A stretch of DNA of 64,000 nucleotides from CAZAMB01 sp964486335 (lineage in GTDB: Bacteria; Planctomycetota; Phycisphaerae; UBA1845). The stretch spans positions 186,001 through 250,000 of the forward strand of contig CAZAMB010000004.1 in NCBI GenBank assembly GCA_964486335.1. Reading direction: 5' to 3'. How positions within the stretch are numbered: the first letter of the stretch is position 1; each line of letters begins with the position of its first letter. This document shows positions 18,345-26,033 of this stretch, one piece after another. Below the pieces are notes generated by a model that saw nothing but the letters and a program-made list of their open reading frames with translations, was not told where the DNA came from and searched no databases. Both the position numbers and the translations under genes were made by a program.

Positions 18345-19424
18345 TCAGGCCCCCAGATACTTCGCGTGGATGGACCGAGCACGATCAACGTCCGCGGTCC
18401 CCTTGACAATCACGCGCCCGTCGGGAAAAAGCGTCAGCTCGAAACGATCGATCTTCGCCCGCAACATGTATTCATTGAAACGCACCGGCTCGAGCGCGAC
18501 GGGGCCGAGCTTTGCCGCGATGACGTTGAAGTCCATCCGGCGTTTCCCGGACGGCACGACCTGTACCGCGTCGCGCCCGCACAACGACGTTGTTGTTCCT
18601 GAAAAATGCCCGTCGAGAAAAGAAAACTCGCGCCCGCGGCAACAGGGGCACTTCCCATCATCATAGGCCGACTGAACCTTCATGTTGACGAGCCGACCGC
18701 TCCACGCATCGAGATGCACGAGATGGCGATTGATCTGATCCCGTCGTCCCATCAGCAACTTGATCGCCTCCATCGCCTGAAGACTGGCCACCAGATTCAC
18801 AGCCGGCCCCACAACGCCGGCCGTATCGCACGTGGGGTTCATTTCCGGCGGCGGCGCCTCCTCAAAAACGCAGCGAAGGCAAGGCGTGTCGTTCGGAACG
18901 ATCGCCATGCACAGGCCGGTCGCGCCGATCACCGCGCCATACACCCACGGCCGATTCGACTTAACCGCAAGGTCGTTGATCAGAAACCGCGTCTCAAAAT
19001 TGTCGGTCCCGTCCAGCAATACGTCCATGCCGCGAGAGAGCTCTTCAATGTTGCCGGGATTCACGTCGGCCACGACGGGTTCCACGGTGATCTCAGAGTT
19101 GATTCGACGAAGCTTGTTGGCCGCCGCCTGAGCCTTGGGTAGATTCGCCGCGATGTCGTCCTCATCAAACAGCACCTGCCGTTGCAGGTTGTCCCGTTCG
19201 ATGAAATCGCGATCGCAGATGCGCAGGAATCCCACGCCGGCTCGAACCAGCGTGTTGGCCGACACGCTGCCCAGCGCTCCACACCCGAACAACACCGCTC
19301 GAGAACCCAGCAGCTTTCGTTGCCCGTCCGCGCCGATTCTCTCGTACATCACCTGGCGTGAATACCGAGCAAGTTGCGGATCACGGGCGGCTTCAGCGGC
19401 TGGAAGATGCTGTGTTTCGCTCAT
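18345..19424 (-). CDS. ThiF/MoeB/HesA-family E1-like adenylyltransferase
   Basis: This 359-residue protein should adenylate the C-terminus of a ubiquitin-like sulfur carrier (ThiS, MoaD or similar). It has the nucleotide-binding FGCGALGS, DRDFIERDNLQRQ with the catalytic arginines, and DGTDNFETR. Cysteine pairs PCLRC and CPCC are likely zinc ligands, and PTCDTAGVVGP holds the position of the catalytic Cys. About 95 residues beyond the E1 core end in FPDGRVIVKGTADVDRARSI, and no rhodanese domain is present. No sulfur-carrier gene is adjacent, so the partner must be elsewhere. GAGG upstream best fits ATG 19424; ATG 19427 and GTG 19430 are alternatives. Confidence 0.82.
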   Translation of the reverse strand: MSETQHLPAAEAARDPQLARYSRQVMYERIGADGQRKLLGSRAVLFGCGALGSVSANTLVRAGVGFLRICDRDFIERDNLQRQVLFDEDDIAANLPKAQAAANKLRRINSEITVEPVVADVNPGNIEELSRGMDVLLDGTDNFETRFLINDLAVKSNRPWVYGAVIGATGLCMAIVPNDTPCLRCVFEEAPPPEMNPTCDTAGVVGPAVNLVASLQAMEAIKLLMGRRDQINRHLVHLDAWSGRLVNMKVQSAYDDGKCPCCRGREFSFLDGHFSGTTTSLCGRDAVQVVPSGKRRMDFNVIAAKLGPVALEPVRFNEYMLRAKIDRFELTLFPDGRVIVKGTADVDRARSIHAKYLGA

Positions 19425-19454
19425 CATCACGCCTCGCGCCAGAACCGATCGACC

Positions 19455-20114
19455 TCATCGCGGTGGTTGATGGGGCGGGGTTCTTCGTGCAAACGATGCC
19501 AGATATCCTTCGTCCGCCGCGCCGGAATCGACTCGTTGGACTGGCTCGGCATGTGCACCAACGTTGTCTTTCGGTCGCGTCCCCATGCCACCGACCGGGT
19601 CCAACGCGTCCTGGACTCGCGTGGTGGTGGGAGCCGTCTTGGCATCACGCTCCTTCGTAGAGCCAATTGATAGCGGTGTTGCAATCGAGGCGCTGATGCG
19701 CCGCGACAACTGAGCAAAGGCCTTCCCGTTGCGCATTCCGGATGAGAAAAACGTGACCCCGCAAAACCCGATGATCACGGACTGCAACGCATCGCCCCCG
19801 TCCATCAGCATCACCCCCGCGCCAACGACGAAAATGCAACCGAGACCCATCGCGACCAAACTGTCCACGATCAACGCCGGCAAATGGCCGAACCACAGCC
19901 AGCAAGCGATGCCCGCGGTGAATGCTCCTCCAATCCGCATCGCATGATAAACAACCACCGACGCCTGCCCAAAAAGGTCGGTTCCCGACGGCCTCGCCAG
20001 ATACAAGAAGCCGAAGAACAACATCATCGCCGCCCCGACGGCCGTCCCCGTCGCGGCCTGCCGAACTCTACGAACCACGAAGAGGTCCGAGGAAGGTTGA
20101 CGAAGCCCATCCAT
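19455..20114 (-). CDS. Small integral membrane protein of unknown function
   Basis: I do not recognise this 219-residue protein. Hydrophobic stretches at about residues 24-41, 52-72, 78-102 and 108-125 suggest four TM helices. A polar, probably cytoplasmic tail of about 90 residues rich in Arg, Thr and Ala follows. The gene lies between tRNA-Leu and the ThiF-family gene, 25-30 nt from the latter, and may share its transcript. No Shine-Dalgarno is visible before ATG 20114. The coding call rests on a long open frame with coherent TM pattern. Confidence 0.6.
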   Translation of the reverse strand: MDGLRQPSSDLFVVRRVRQAATGTAVGAAMMLFFGFLYLARPSGTDLFGQASVVVYHAMRIGGAFTAGIACWLWFGHLPALIVDSLVAMGLGCIFVVGAGVMLMDGGDALQSVIIGFCGVTFFSSGMRNGKAFAQLSRRISASIATPLSIGSTKERDAKTAPTTTRVQDALDPVGGMGTRPKDNVGAHAEPVQRVDSGAADEGYLASFARRTPPHQPPR

Positions 20115-20189
20115 GATTCACTGTTGGTTTCAATTCGCGCGATTTCTTGACGATCGTTCGTGCGTTCCCGCGGTCACACAGATATCCAT

Positions 20190-20273
20190 TGCGGCTGAGA
20201 GGACTCGAACCTCCACGTCCTTTCGAACACCAGATCCTAAGTCTGGCGCGTCTGCCAATTCCGCCACAGCCGC
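20190..20273 (-). tRNA. tRNA-Leu (anticodon UAG)
   Basis: The 84-nt minus-strand sequence folds as a class II tRNA. The acceptor stem is GCGGCTG/CAGCCGC with discriminator A. The D-arm contains AATTGGCAGACG, and the anticodon stem CCAGA/TCTGG encloses loop CTTAGGA, giving anticodon UAG. A long variable arm and T-loop TTCGAGT follow. CCA is not encoded. It begins only 9 nt after the aroC stop codon, so it may be processed from an aroC transcript. Confidence 0.95.
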
Positions 20274-20282
20274 CGAAATCCC

Positions 20283-21437
20283 TCAAAACAACGAACGACA
20301 GTTCATAAGAAACTGCCCGTGCGCCGCCCGCACTTCCTCCAGCGTATCACCGCCGAACTTCTCCAGAAAAACCCGGGCGATCTCGAACGCCACGACGTTC
20401 TCGACGACCACGCTGCACGCCGGAACGGCACAAACGTCGCTCCGCTCATAATCCGATCGTTCCGCTCGTCCCGTCATCAGGTTGACGCTGTCCATTCCCT
20501 GCAAGAGCGTGCTGATCGGCTTCATGGCCGCCCGAAGGACGATTGGCTGGCCGTTGGTCATCCCGCCTTCCAGGCCGCCGGCGCTATTCGATCGCCTCAT
20601 AAAGCCAAGGCCGGGCGTGTCGCGCAACCCCGGATCGAATTCGATGGCATCGTGAACGCGGCTGCCCGGCAACGCGGCCGTCGCAAACCCCGACCCGATC
20701 TCCACGCCCTTGATCGCCTGCACCGACCCGACCGCCTGCATCAATCGCCCGTCCAGCTTGTCTTGCCAGCGCATGCAGCTTCCCAATCCCGGCGGACAAC
20801 CGTCCACGCGAACCTCGACAACCCCGCCCAGAGTGTCCTTTTCCTCCTTGGCGGTCCTGATCGCCGCGACCATTCGTTCCGCGGCCGCCGCCTCCGGACA
20901 ATACGCTTCGTTGCCGTCTCGGCGAGACCGCAAATCGGCGATCGTCTCGCCCGTTGCGATCGTCGCATCTATGCCGCCGATGGAGACAACATAGCCGCAG
21001 ACATCGATGCCGAATTCACGAAGCAGACACCGCGCCAAGGCCCCCGCCGCGACCCGCGCGGCTGTTTCTCTTGCCGAAGCTCGTTCTACAACATTGCGGC
21101 AGTCGACGGTTTGATATTTAAAACTTCCGGCGAGGTCCGCATGACCCGGTCGTGGACGATGAATCGGAGAAGCCTCTTCAAGGCGCGCATCCCGATTGAC
21201 AATTTGGAGCACCATAGGTGAGCCGATCGTCAGCCCACGCCGCACGCCGGCAAGAATGACGACCTCGTCCTGCTCGATTTTCATCCGCCCGCCGCGACCG
21301 TAGCCCCCCTGCCGGCGCTTCAGCTCACTATTGATGAGGTCGACGTCAACGGCCACGCACGCCGGCATCCCCTCCACAAGGGCGATCACGGCTGGTCCGT
21401 GCGACTCTCCCGCGGTTCGATAATCGAGCCGAGTCAT
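20283..21437 (-). CDS. aroC: Chorismate synthase
   Basis: This enzyme forms chorismate from EPSP using reduced FMN, the last step of the shikimate pathway. The 384-residue protein begins MTRLDYRTAGESHGP and has the family signatures GESHG, HRPRPGHADLAGS and RASARETAARVA. FMN-binding segments near SNSAGGLEGGMTNGQPI and the C-terminal DVCAVPACSVV are also present. ATG 21437 is chosen because homologues start just before this point and a good promoter (TTGGCA-17-TACGAT) ends 9 nt upstream. ATG 21443 is the alternative. The gene is divergent from yjbQ and is followed after 9 nt by tRNA-Leu. Confidence 0.95.
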   Translation of the reverse strand: MTRLDYRTAGESHGPAVIALVEGMPACVAVDVDLINSELKRRQGGYGRGGRMKIEQDEVVILAGVRRGLTIGSPMVLQIVNRDARLEEASPIHRPRPGHADLAGSFKYQTVDCRNVVERASARETAARVAAGALARCLLREFGIDVCGYVVSIGGIDATIATGETIADLRSRRDGNEAYCPEAAAAERMVAAIRTAKEEKDTLGGVVEVRVDGCPPGLGSCMRWQDKLDGRLMQAVGSVQAIKGVEIGSGFATAALPGSRVHDAIEFDPGLRDTPGLGFMRRSNSAGGLEGGMTNGQPIVLRAAMKPISTLLQGMDSVNLMTGRAERSDYERSDVCAVPACSVVVENVVAFEIARVFLEKFGGDTLEEVRAAHGQFLMNCRSLF

Positions 21438-21446
21438 GACCATACC

Positions 21447-21475
21447 ATCGTAGGCCGATCCCGCGGCCTTGCCAA
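21447..21475 (-). promoter_or_regulatory. aroC promoter, leaderless-type spacing
   Basis: On the minus strand TTGGCA (21475-21470, 5 of 6) and TACGAT (21452-21447, 4 of 6) are separated by 17 nt. The -10 ends 9 nt before ATG 21437. It sits back-to-back with the yjbQ promoter. Confidence 0.55.
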
Positions 21476-21479
21476 ACGA

Positions 21480-21507
21480 TTCCCAAGCACGCAATACCCG
21501 CTATAAC
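21480..21507 (+). promoter_or_regulatory. yjbQ promoter, leaderless-type spacing
   Basis: TATAAC (21502-21507, 5 of 6) ends 6 nt before ATG 21514, which places the predicted transcription start on the start codon. TTCCCA (21480-21485) is a weak -35 with a 16-nt spacer. Confidence 0.5.
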
Positions 21508-21513
21508 TCCGTC

Positions 21514-21936
21514 ATGGCCGTCGAATCCCATCAGTTCGACATCGAAACTCGCGGTGACACGCAGGTCGTCAACTTGACCGATCACGTCGCAAGGACCATT
21601 GCACAAGGTCGAATCGCCGATGGCATCGTGACAGTATTCGTTGTCGGATCGACCGCTGGCATCACGACAACTGAGTTCGAACCGGGACTTGCGGAGCACG
21701 ACCTCAGGACGGCCTTCGAAAGGTTGGCGCCCCAAGACGGGGAGTATCGTCACGAGTCAACCTGGAATGACGACAACGGACACTCGCATGTCCGCGCATC
21801 CATCGTCGGTCCCAGTCTGGCGATACCGCTGGCCGATCGACACCTGATGCTCGGCACTTGGCAGCAGATCGTGCTGATCGACTTTGATACGCGACCCAGA
21901 ACCCGCCGAATCGTCGTGCAGGTTGTCGGAGAGTGA
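21514..21936 (+). CDS. yjbQ: YjbQ/UPF0047-family protein
   Basis: This 140-residue protein belongs to the YjbQ (UPF0047) family. Members are small trimeric beta-proteins; some show thiamine-phosphate synthase side activity, but the main role is unresolved. Diagnostic segments are VFVVGSTAGITTTEFEPGL, HGHSH-like NGHSHVRASIVGPSL, and the end GTWQQIVLIDFD, with conserved His and Glu in the usual order. The length is typical. It is divergent from aroC, and no Shine-Dalgarno precedes ATG 21514; a -10 element ends 6 nt upstream. It converges on the HIT-protein gene with 41 nt between the stops. Confidence 0.85.
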   Translation: MAVESHQFDIETRGDTQVVNLTDHVARTIAQGRIADGIVTVFVVGSTAGITTTEFEPGLAEHDLRTAFERLAPQDGEYRHESTWNDDNGHSHVRASIVGPSLAIPLADRHLMLGTWQQIVLIDFDTRPRTRRIVVQVVGE

Positions 21937-21938
21937 CG

Positions 21939-21956
21939 GCGGCGAATGTGCGCCGC
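21939..21956. terminator. GC hairpin between convergent yjbQ and HIT genes
   Basis: GCGGCG (21939-21944) and CGCCGC (21951-21956) form a 6-bp GC stem with a 6-nt loop in the 41-nt convergent gap. It lacks a T run, so a terminator role in either direction is only possible. Confidence 0.3.
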
Positions 21957-21977
21957 AGCGAACGGATTGAATCCGCA

Positions 21978-22412
21978 TCAGGCGGGCTTTTCGGCAATTG
22001 CCTGTTGAAGCGCCTTGGCAAGCTCCAAGTCGCGTCCGGGAGCGTATTTCCCCGCGTTCCAACGGTATCCGAGACCGTCATTGGAACGACGGGGTATCAG
22101 GTGAATATGAACATGCCTGACAACCTGTCCCGCCGCTTCTCCGTCATTGCAAAGAAGATTGAGCCCGGACGAGTTCGTGACGCGCACCAGTGCGCGCCCA
22201 AGCACCGGAATACATTCGGCGACCCGCGCAAACTGTACGCCCGGCAAATCGATCAATCTCGGATGGTGCTCTTTCGGAACGACAAGTAGATGCCCTTCGG
22301 CTAGCGGACCGATATCGAGAAAGGCGATAACGGCCTCATCTTCATAGACAACCGAGGCAGGGATATCCGCACAAACGAGCTTACAGAATACGCAGGCAGG
22401 ATCGCGATGCAC
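21978..22412 (-). CDS. HIT-family (histidine triad) nucleotide-binding protein
   Basis: This 144-residue HIT protein likely hydrolyses nucleotide phosphoramidates or dinucleoside polyphosphates. The triad is HVHIHLIPR near residue 115. The N-terminal CVFCKLVCADIPASVVYEDE and GHLLVVPKEHH are typical of the Hint branch. CxxC cysteines near residue 9 may bind zinc. The start is GTG 22412 with GGAG 9 nt upstream; no ATG fits. It lies 93 nt after rplQ on the same strand and could be the last gene read from the ribosomal transcript. Confidence 0.88.
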   Translation of the reverse strand: MHRDPACVFCKLVCADIPASVVYEDEAVIAFLDIGPLAEGHLLVVPKEHHPRLIDLPGVQFARVAECIPVLGRALVRVTNSSGLNLLCNDGEAAGQVVRHVHIHLIPRRSNDGLGYRWNAGKYAPGRDLELAKALQQAIAEKPA

Positions 22413-22505
22413 GGCTCAACGCTCCATGGGTTCGAGGCAGTGTATCGACCGTTTGCGAAATCCTCGGTAAGAATCAAAAGCCGACGGACGGAAGAGGCTG
22501 CGCCA

Positions 22506-23162
22506 TTACGCCGGCTGGTCGGCGTTCGCGGCTTCCGGTCGTCGTTTGGCCGATTTCACGGCCAGGGCATACCTTGCATCCGCCCGACGGCGTCGCGCGC
22601 TTTTCTCCGGCTTGGTCAGCGCGCCGGGCGACTGCTCGTCACCCACAAGCTGCACCATCGCCAGTGCCGAACCGTCGCCGATCCGGCGTCCGGCGAGTCG
22701 TACGATACGCGTATACCCCCCCGGACGATCAACGAACTTAGGGGCCACTTTTTCGATCAGCCGATGCATCACCGATTCCGAAGTGAATGCCAACCGACCC
22801 TTCGCCTCACCCGTGCGATACCGTCGCCCCGAACGCATGCGAATCGACTGATCCCGGGCCGCGTCGGACATCTGATCGTAAGTATCCTGATGCTCCGCGG
22901 GAATCAGCGAGCGGTCACTCAGCAACCGATGAATGGAACGCCGCGCCGATAGTTCCTTCGCGGGATTCTTCGCGTCGCGCGCCTGGTGAACCTTGATCGC
23001 CAAAGTCACGAGCTTCTCCGCAAACGGGCGTAGATTCTTGGCCTTGGGCAGTGTCGTGGTGATCGCTCCATGCTCAAAAAGGCTCTGTGCCATATTGCGG
23101 CGAAGCGCCAAACGATGCTCCGACGTTCGGTTCAGTCCGCGATGGTGTATTCGGTGTCTCAT
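22506..23162 (-). CDS. rplQ: 50S ribosomal protein L17, with large insertion and basic C-terminal tail
   Basis: L17 lines the peptide exit region of the large subunit. The start MRHRIHHRGLNRTSEHRLAL and the later VDRPGGYTRIVRLAGRRIGD are unmistakable. The protein has 218 residues, while common L17 has about 115-130. About 50 extra residues lie between the HRLL helix (near 85) and the SESVMHRLIEKVAPKF segment (near 130), and about 40 more form an Arg/Lys/Ala-rich tail. It is the last ribosomal gene of the cluster, 48 nt after rpoA. The insertion appears intact and in frame. Confidence 0.93.
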   Translation of the reverse strand: MRHRIHHRGLNRTSEHRLALRRNMAQSLFEHGAITTTLPKAKNLRPFAEKLVTLAIKVHQARDAKNPAKELSARRSIHRLLSDRSLIPAEHQDTYDQMSDAARDQSIRMRSGRRYRTGEAKGRLAFTSESVMHRLIEKVAPKFVDRPGGYTRIVRLAGRRIGDGSALAMVQLVGDEQSPGALTKPEKSARRRRADARYALAVKSAKRRPEAANADQPA

Positions 23163-23210
23163 GTCGTTACCTCAAATGCCAACGCCGCCAGGGAAAACCC
23201 CCGAACGGCA

Positions 23211-24326
23211 TCATTCCCCCATGGTGAACACTTCCACCGACCCGGAATCGTTCTTCACCATCGTCTGCGAATCACCTTCGCTCTCGCCCCAGTGCGTCTC
23301 CGCCGAAGGCGATGCATCAGCCGGGTATTGTACCGTGCCGTCCTCGAGTACTTTAATCCCCAGCGTCAGCCCTAAATCGGCCAGCTTACGTTGTACTTCG
23401 TGCAATGAGGTCTTCCCAAAACTCCGAAAGCGAAGCAGGTCGGCCTGTGACTTCACAACGAGATCCCGCAACGTCAAAACTCGGGCCGCTTCAAGGCAGT
23501 TGCTGGCGCGAACGGACAGATTCAACGAACTCACCGAACGAGACAGAAGCTCCGTCATGCCCGCGTCTTTGGGGTCACGCAACTCTCCCCTAGGATGCGA
23601 ACTGGAAACGACATCCTGGCCCAGTTCGTGATACATGACGAATGGATTCAGATGCTTGCGCAGAATGACCGACGCTTCCACCATGGCGTCTTCGGGACTG
23701 ACCGTTCCCTTGGTCCAGATTTCAAGAATCAACCGATCGTAGTTCGTTCGCTGGCCGACGCGCATGTCCTCGGTTCGATACCGAACGCGCATCACCGGCG
23801 AAAACACGGAATCAATCGCAATGACGCCCAGCTCGTGTTCGGCTTCCCGGTTGTCGCTCACCGTGGCATAGCCGCGCCCTTTCTTGGCCGTCATTTCCAA
23901 CTGAAATGACACGTTTTCAGTTAGCGTGCAGATCACGTGTTCCGGATTCGCGATCGCCACGGCCGGATCGGTAACAATGTCACCCGCCTTGACCGTGCCG
24001 GACTTTGTACGCTTGACTGACATTGTCTTCTGCTCCGCGCCCGTCAAGCTCAGCACGATGCCCTTGATGTTCAACAGAATATCCGTGACATCTTCGAGCA
24101 CACCGGGGATGCTCGTGAATTCATGCGAAACACCGGCGATCTTCACGCTCGTCACAGCCGCGCCTTCCAGGCTCGACAAGAGCACTCGCCGAAGTGAATT
24201 GCCGATGGTCGTGCCAAAACCATGTTCGAATGGTTCAATCACGAACCGCGCGTAAGCACTCGTACTCGCCGCGTCATCGCGAACGACGCGGGCGGGCAAT
24301 TCCAATCCTCGCCACCTCATGCGCAT
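23211..24326 (-). CDS. rpoA: RNA polymerase subunit alpha
   Basis: This subunit nucleates RNA polymerase assembly. The 371-residue protein has the N-terminal dimerisation domain (FEHGFGTTIGNSLRRVLLSSLEG). The C-terminal helix-hairpin-helix domain that contacts UP elements and activators contains LNLSVRASNCLEAARV and FRSFGKTSLHEVQRKLADLG. About 45 acidic residues extend beyond the usual end. ATG 24326 is preferred because GGAGG lies 8 nt upstream; the frame also opens at GTG 24341. It sits between rpsD and rplQ as in the classical alpha operon. Confidence 0.95.
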   Translation of the reverse strand: MRMRWRGLELPARVVRDDAASTSAYARFVIEPFEHGFGTTIGNSLRRVLLSSLEGAAVTSVKIAGVSHEFTSIPGVLEDVTDILLNIKGIVLSLTGAEQKTMSVKRTKSGTVKAGDIVTDPAVAIANPEHVICTLTENVSFQLEMTAKKGRGYATVSDNREAEHELGVIAIDSVFSPVMRVRYRTEDMRVGQRTNYDRLILEIWTKGTVSPEDAMVEASVILRKHLNPFVMYHELGQDVVSSSHPRGELRDPKDAGMTELLSRSVSSLNLSVRASNCLEAARVLTLRDLVVKSQADLLRFRSFGKTSLHEVQRKLADLGLTLGIKVLEDGTVQYPADASPSAETHWGESEGDSQTMVKNDSGSVEVFTMGE

Positions 24327-24402
24327 CAGGGAGACCTCCACACACCGGGTGCCGACGCTTGGTCAACGAGCCGAGCAATCGGACCAGGCCGAAAACGGTT
24401 TG

Positions 24403-25032
24403 CTAACGGCTGCACATTTCGATGATCAACTGCTCCTCCACCGGAATCTGCACGTCCTCGCGGGTCGGCAGGGCCGCCACCACCCCTTCGAGATTCTGCC
24501 CATCCAGTTGAAGCCATGATTGCACCGCGGGACCGCCATCTCCCAACGCGGCGCGAATGAACTTCTGACTCCGCTCCGACGACTTGACCGTGATGCGGTC
24601 ACCTTGACGAACGAGGTAACTTGGTCGATTCAACCGCCGCCCGTTGACTGAAATGTGACCGTGTACAATCGCCACGCGAGCCGCCTTGTGCGACGCCGCG
24701 AAGCCCAGCTTCCACACTACATTGTCCAGCCGTCGTTCCAACAGGCTCAACAACGTTTCACCTGTATTGCCCGTGCCCCGCTCGGCCATGCCGAAGTAGA
24801 TCATGAACTGCCGCTCCAGCACGCCATAATAACGCTTGACTTTCTGTTTTTCCCGGAGCCGAACCGAGTAGTTGCCCGCCTTGCGCCGCCGCCAGGCGTG
24901 CATGCCCGGAGGCTGGCTCCGCCATTGACGCTCCATGGCGCATTTGGCGGTTTCACACCGCGCGCCCTTCAGCATCAACTTCAAGCCTTCGCGCCGACAG
25001 AGTCGGCAAACCGGTCCGATGTATCGTCCCAT
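24403..25032 (-). CDS. rpsD: 30S ribosomal protein S4
   Basis: S4 is a primary 16S rRNA binder that starts small-subunit assembly and in many bacteria represses the alpha operon. The 209-residue protein begins MGRYIGPVCRLCRREG and has an S4 domain at about 98-160 (LLSLLERRLDNVVWKLGFA, HGHISVNGRRLN). Cysteines in CRLC and CETAKC near the N-terminus fit the zinc-binding C+ form. It lies between rpsK and rpoA, 83 nt after rpsK, a gap long enough for a leader. Confidence 0.95.
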   Translation of the reverse strand: MGRYIGPVCRLCRREGLKLMLKGARCETAKCAMERQWRSQPPGMHAWRRRKAGNYSVRLREKQKVKRYYGVLERQFMIYFGMAERGTGNTGETLLSLLERRLDNVVWKLGFAASHKAARVAIVHGHISVNGRRLNRPSYLVRQGDRITVKSSERSQKFIRAALGDGGPAVQSWLQLDGQNLEGVVAALPTREDVQIPVEEQLIIEMCSR

Positions 25033-25115
25033 GGGTCTATTCCAATTGGTTCCTGCGATTCAGGGGCCGAACGTCGTTACGTCGCATTTACCATCACTGA
25101 ACTTCGCGTTTCTCG

Positions 25116-25499
25116 TCAAACTCGCCTTCGCTTGGCCGGACGACATCCGTTGTGCGGCAGCGGCGTTACGTCCTCAATAGAGTGAATCCGCAGCCCGGAA
25201 CCCTGCAACGCTGTCACCGCCGCGTCGCGACCGCTTCCCGGACCCTTCACCCGTACTTCAACCTCTTGAACGCCAAAACGCCTGGCCGCGTGGGCCGCCT
25301 GTTCCACCGCGCGCTGCGCCGCGAACGGCGTGCTCTTGCGGGTTCCCTTGAATCCAACGGTTCCGGCCGATGCTCGCGTCAGCACTTCACCGTTCATGTC
25401 CGTGATCGTCACCAGCGTGTTGTTAAACGTCGCCTTGATGTTGGCGATGCCACGAGCCACGTTTCGCCGGACTGCCTTTTTTCCTGCTCGTTTAGCCAC
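25116..25499 (-). CDS. rpsK: 30S ribosomal protein S11
   Basis: S11 sits on the platform of the small subunit near the E-site mRNA. The 127-residue protein has a basic start (AKRAGKKAVRRNV), NIKATFNNTLVTITDMNGEV and GSGRDAAVTALQGSGLRI, and ends in the conserved NGCRPAKRRRV. The start is GTG 25499, which lies inside the end of rpsM (8-nt overlap), so translation is probably coupled. Confidence 0.95.
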   Translation of the reverse strand: MAKRAGKKAVRRNVARGIANIKATFNNTLVTITDMNGEVLTRASAGTVGFKGTRKSTPFAAQRAVEQAAHAARRFGVQEVEVRVKGPGSGRDAAVTALQGSGLRIHSIEDVTPLPHNGCRPAKRRRV

Positions 25500-25881
25500 G
25501 CGCCAGCTCCTTCACGCCCTTCTTGCCTGCGACCGTCTTTCGAGGTCCCTTTCGCGTGCGTGCGTTCGTGCGTGTACGCTGCCCGCGAGCCGGAAGATGC
25601 GCACGATGCCGCTGCCCACGATAACAACGAATATCCTTCAATCTCGTGATGTTCGACTGAACCGACCGTCGAAGCTGTCCTTCCACCTGATAGGTTCGCT
25701 CGATCACCGTACCGATCCGAGCGATCTCCTCTTCAGTCAAATCCTTCGCTTTCACACCCACAGCGATATTGGCTTCCTTGAGCACTTCGAGTGAAATGCT
25801 CGGCCCAATGCCGTAAATGTACTGTAGCGAAAACTCGATTCGCTTATTCGCCGGAATATCGACACCCGCAATACGTGGCAA
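25492..25881 (-). CDS. rpsM: 30S ribosomal protein S13
   Basis: S13 contacts the A- and P-site tRNAs and bridges to the large subunit. The 129-residue protein begins with PRIAGVDIPANKRIEFSLQY and carries the GIGPSIS helix-hairpin-helix, RGQRHRAHLPARGQRT and an Arg/Lys-rich tail. The start codon is TTG 25881, backed by AAGGAGG 7 nt upstream; there is no ATG or GTG before the conserved start. It follows rpmJ by 12 nt and overlaps rpsK by 8 nt. Confidence 0.95.
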   Translation of the reverse strand: MPRIAGVDIPANKRIEFSLQYIYGIGPSISLEVLKEANIAVGVKAKDLTEEEIARIGTVIERTYQVEGQLRRSVQSNITRLKDIRCYRGQRHRAHLPARGQRTRTNARTRKGPRKTVAGKKGVKELARG

Positions 25882-25893
25882 CGCTACGCCTCC

Positions 25894-26007
25894 TTACCCT
25901 TGACGCTGTTTATGACGCTGGTTCGTACAGATGACCCGCACGATTCCCTTGCGCTTCACAACCTTGCAATTCTCACAAATTCTTCGAATACTTGTTCGAA
26001 CTTTCAT
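25894..26007 (-). CDS. rpmJ: 50S ribosomal protein L36
   Basis: This 37-residue zinc-ribbon protein of the large subunit reads MKVRTSIRRICENCKVVKRK, then a short GIVRVIC segment, and ends NQRHKQRQG. Cysteines in CENC, plus the later Cys and His, match the zinc-binding C+ form. It lies between map and rpsM with 26 and 12 nt gaps. infA, often next to it, is absent here. Confidence 0.95.
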   Translation of the reverse strand: MKVRTSIRRICENCKVVKRKGIVRVICTNQRHKQRQG

Positions 26008-26033
26008 CTTTTCACCGCCTTGATTCCGCCCTG

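Noticed and set aside
20068..20286. Minus-strand small frame covering the tRNA-Leu
   Set aside because: The tRNA folds perfectly over this stretch; the frame is a by-product.
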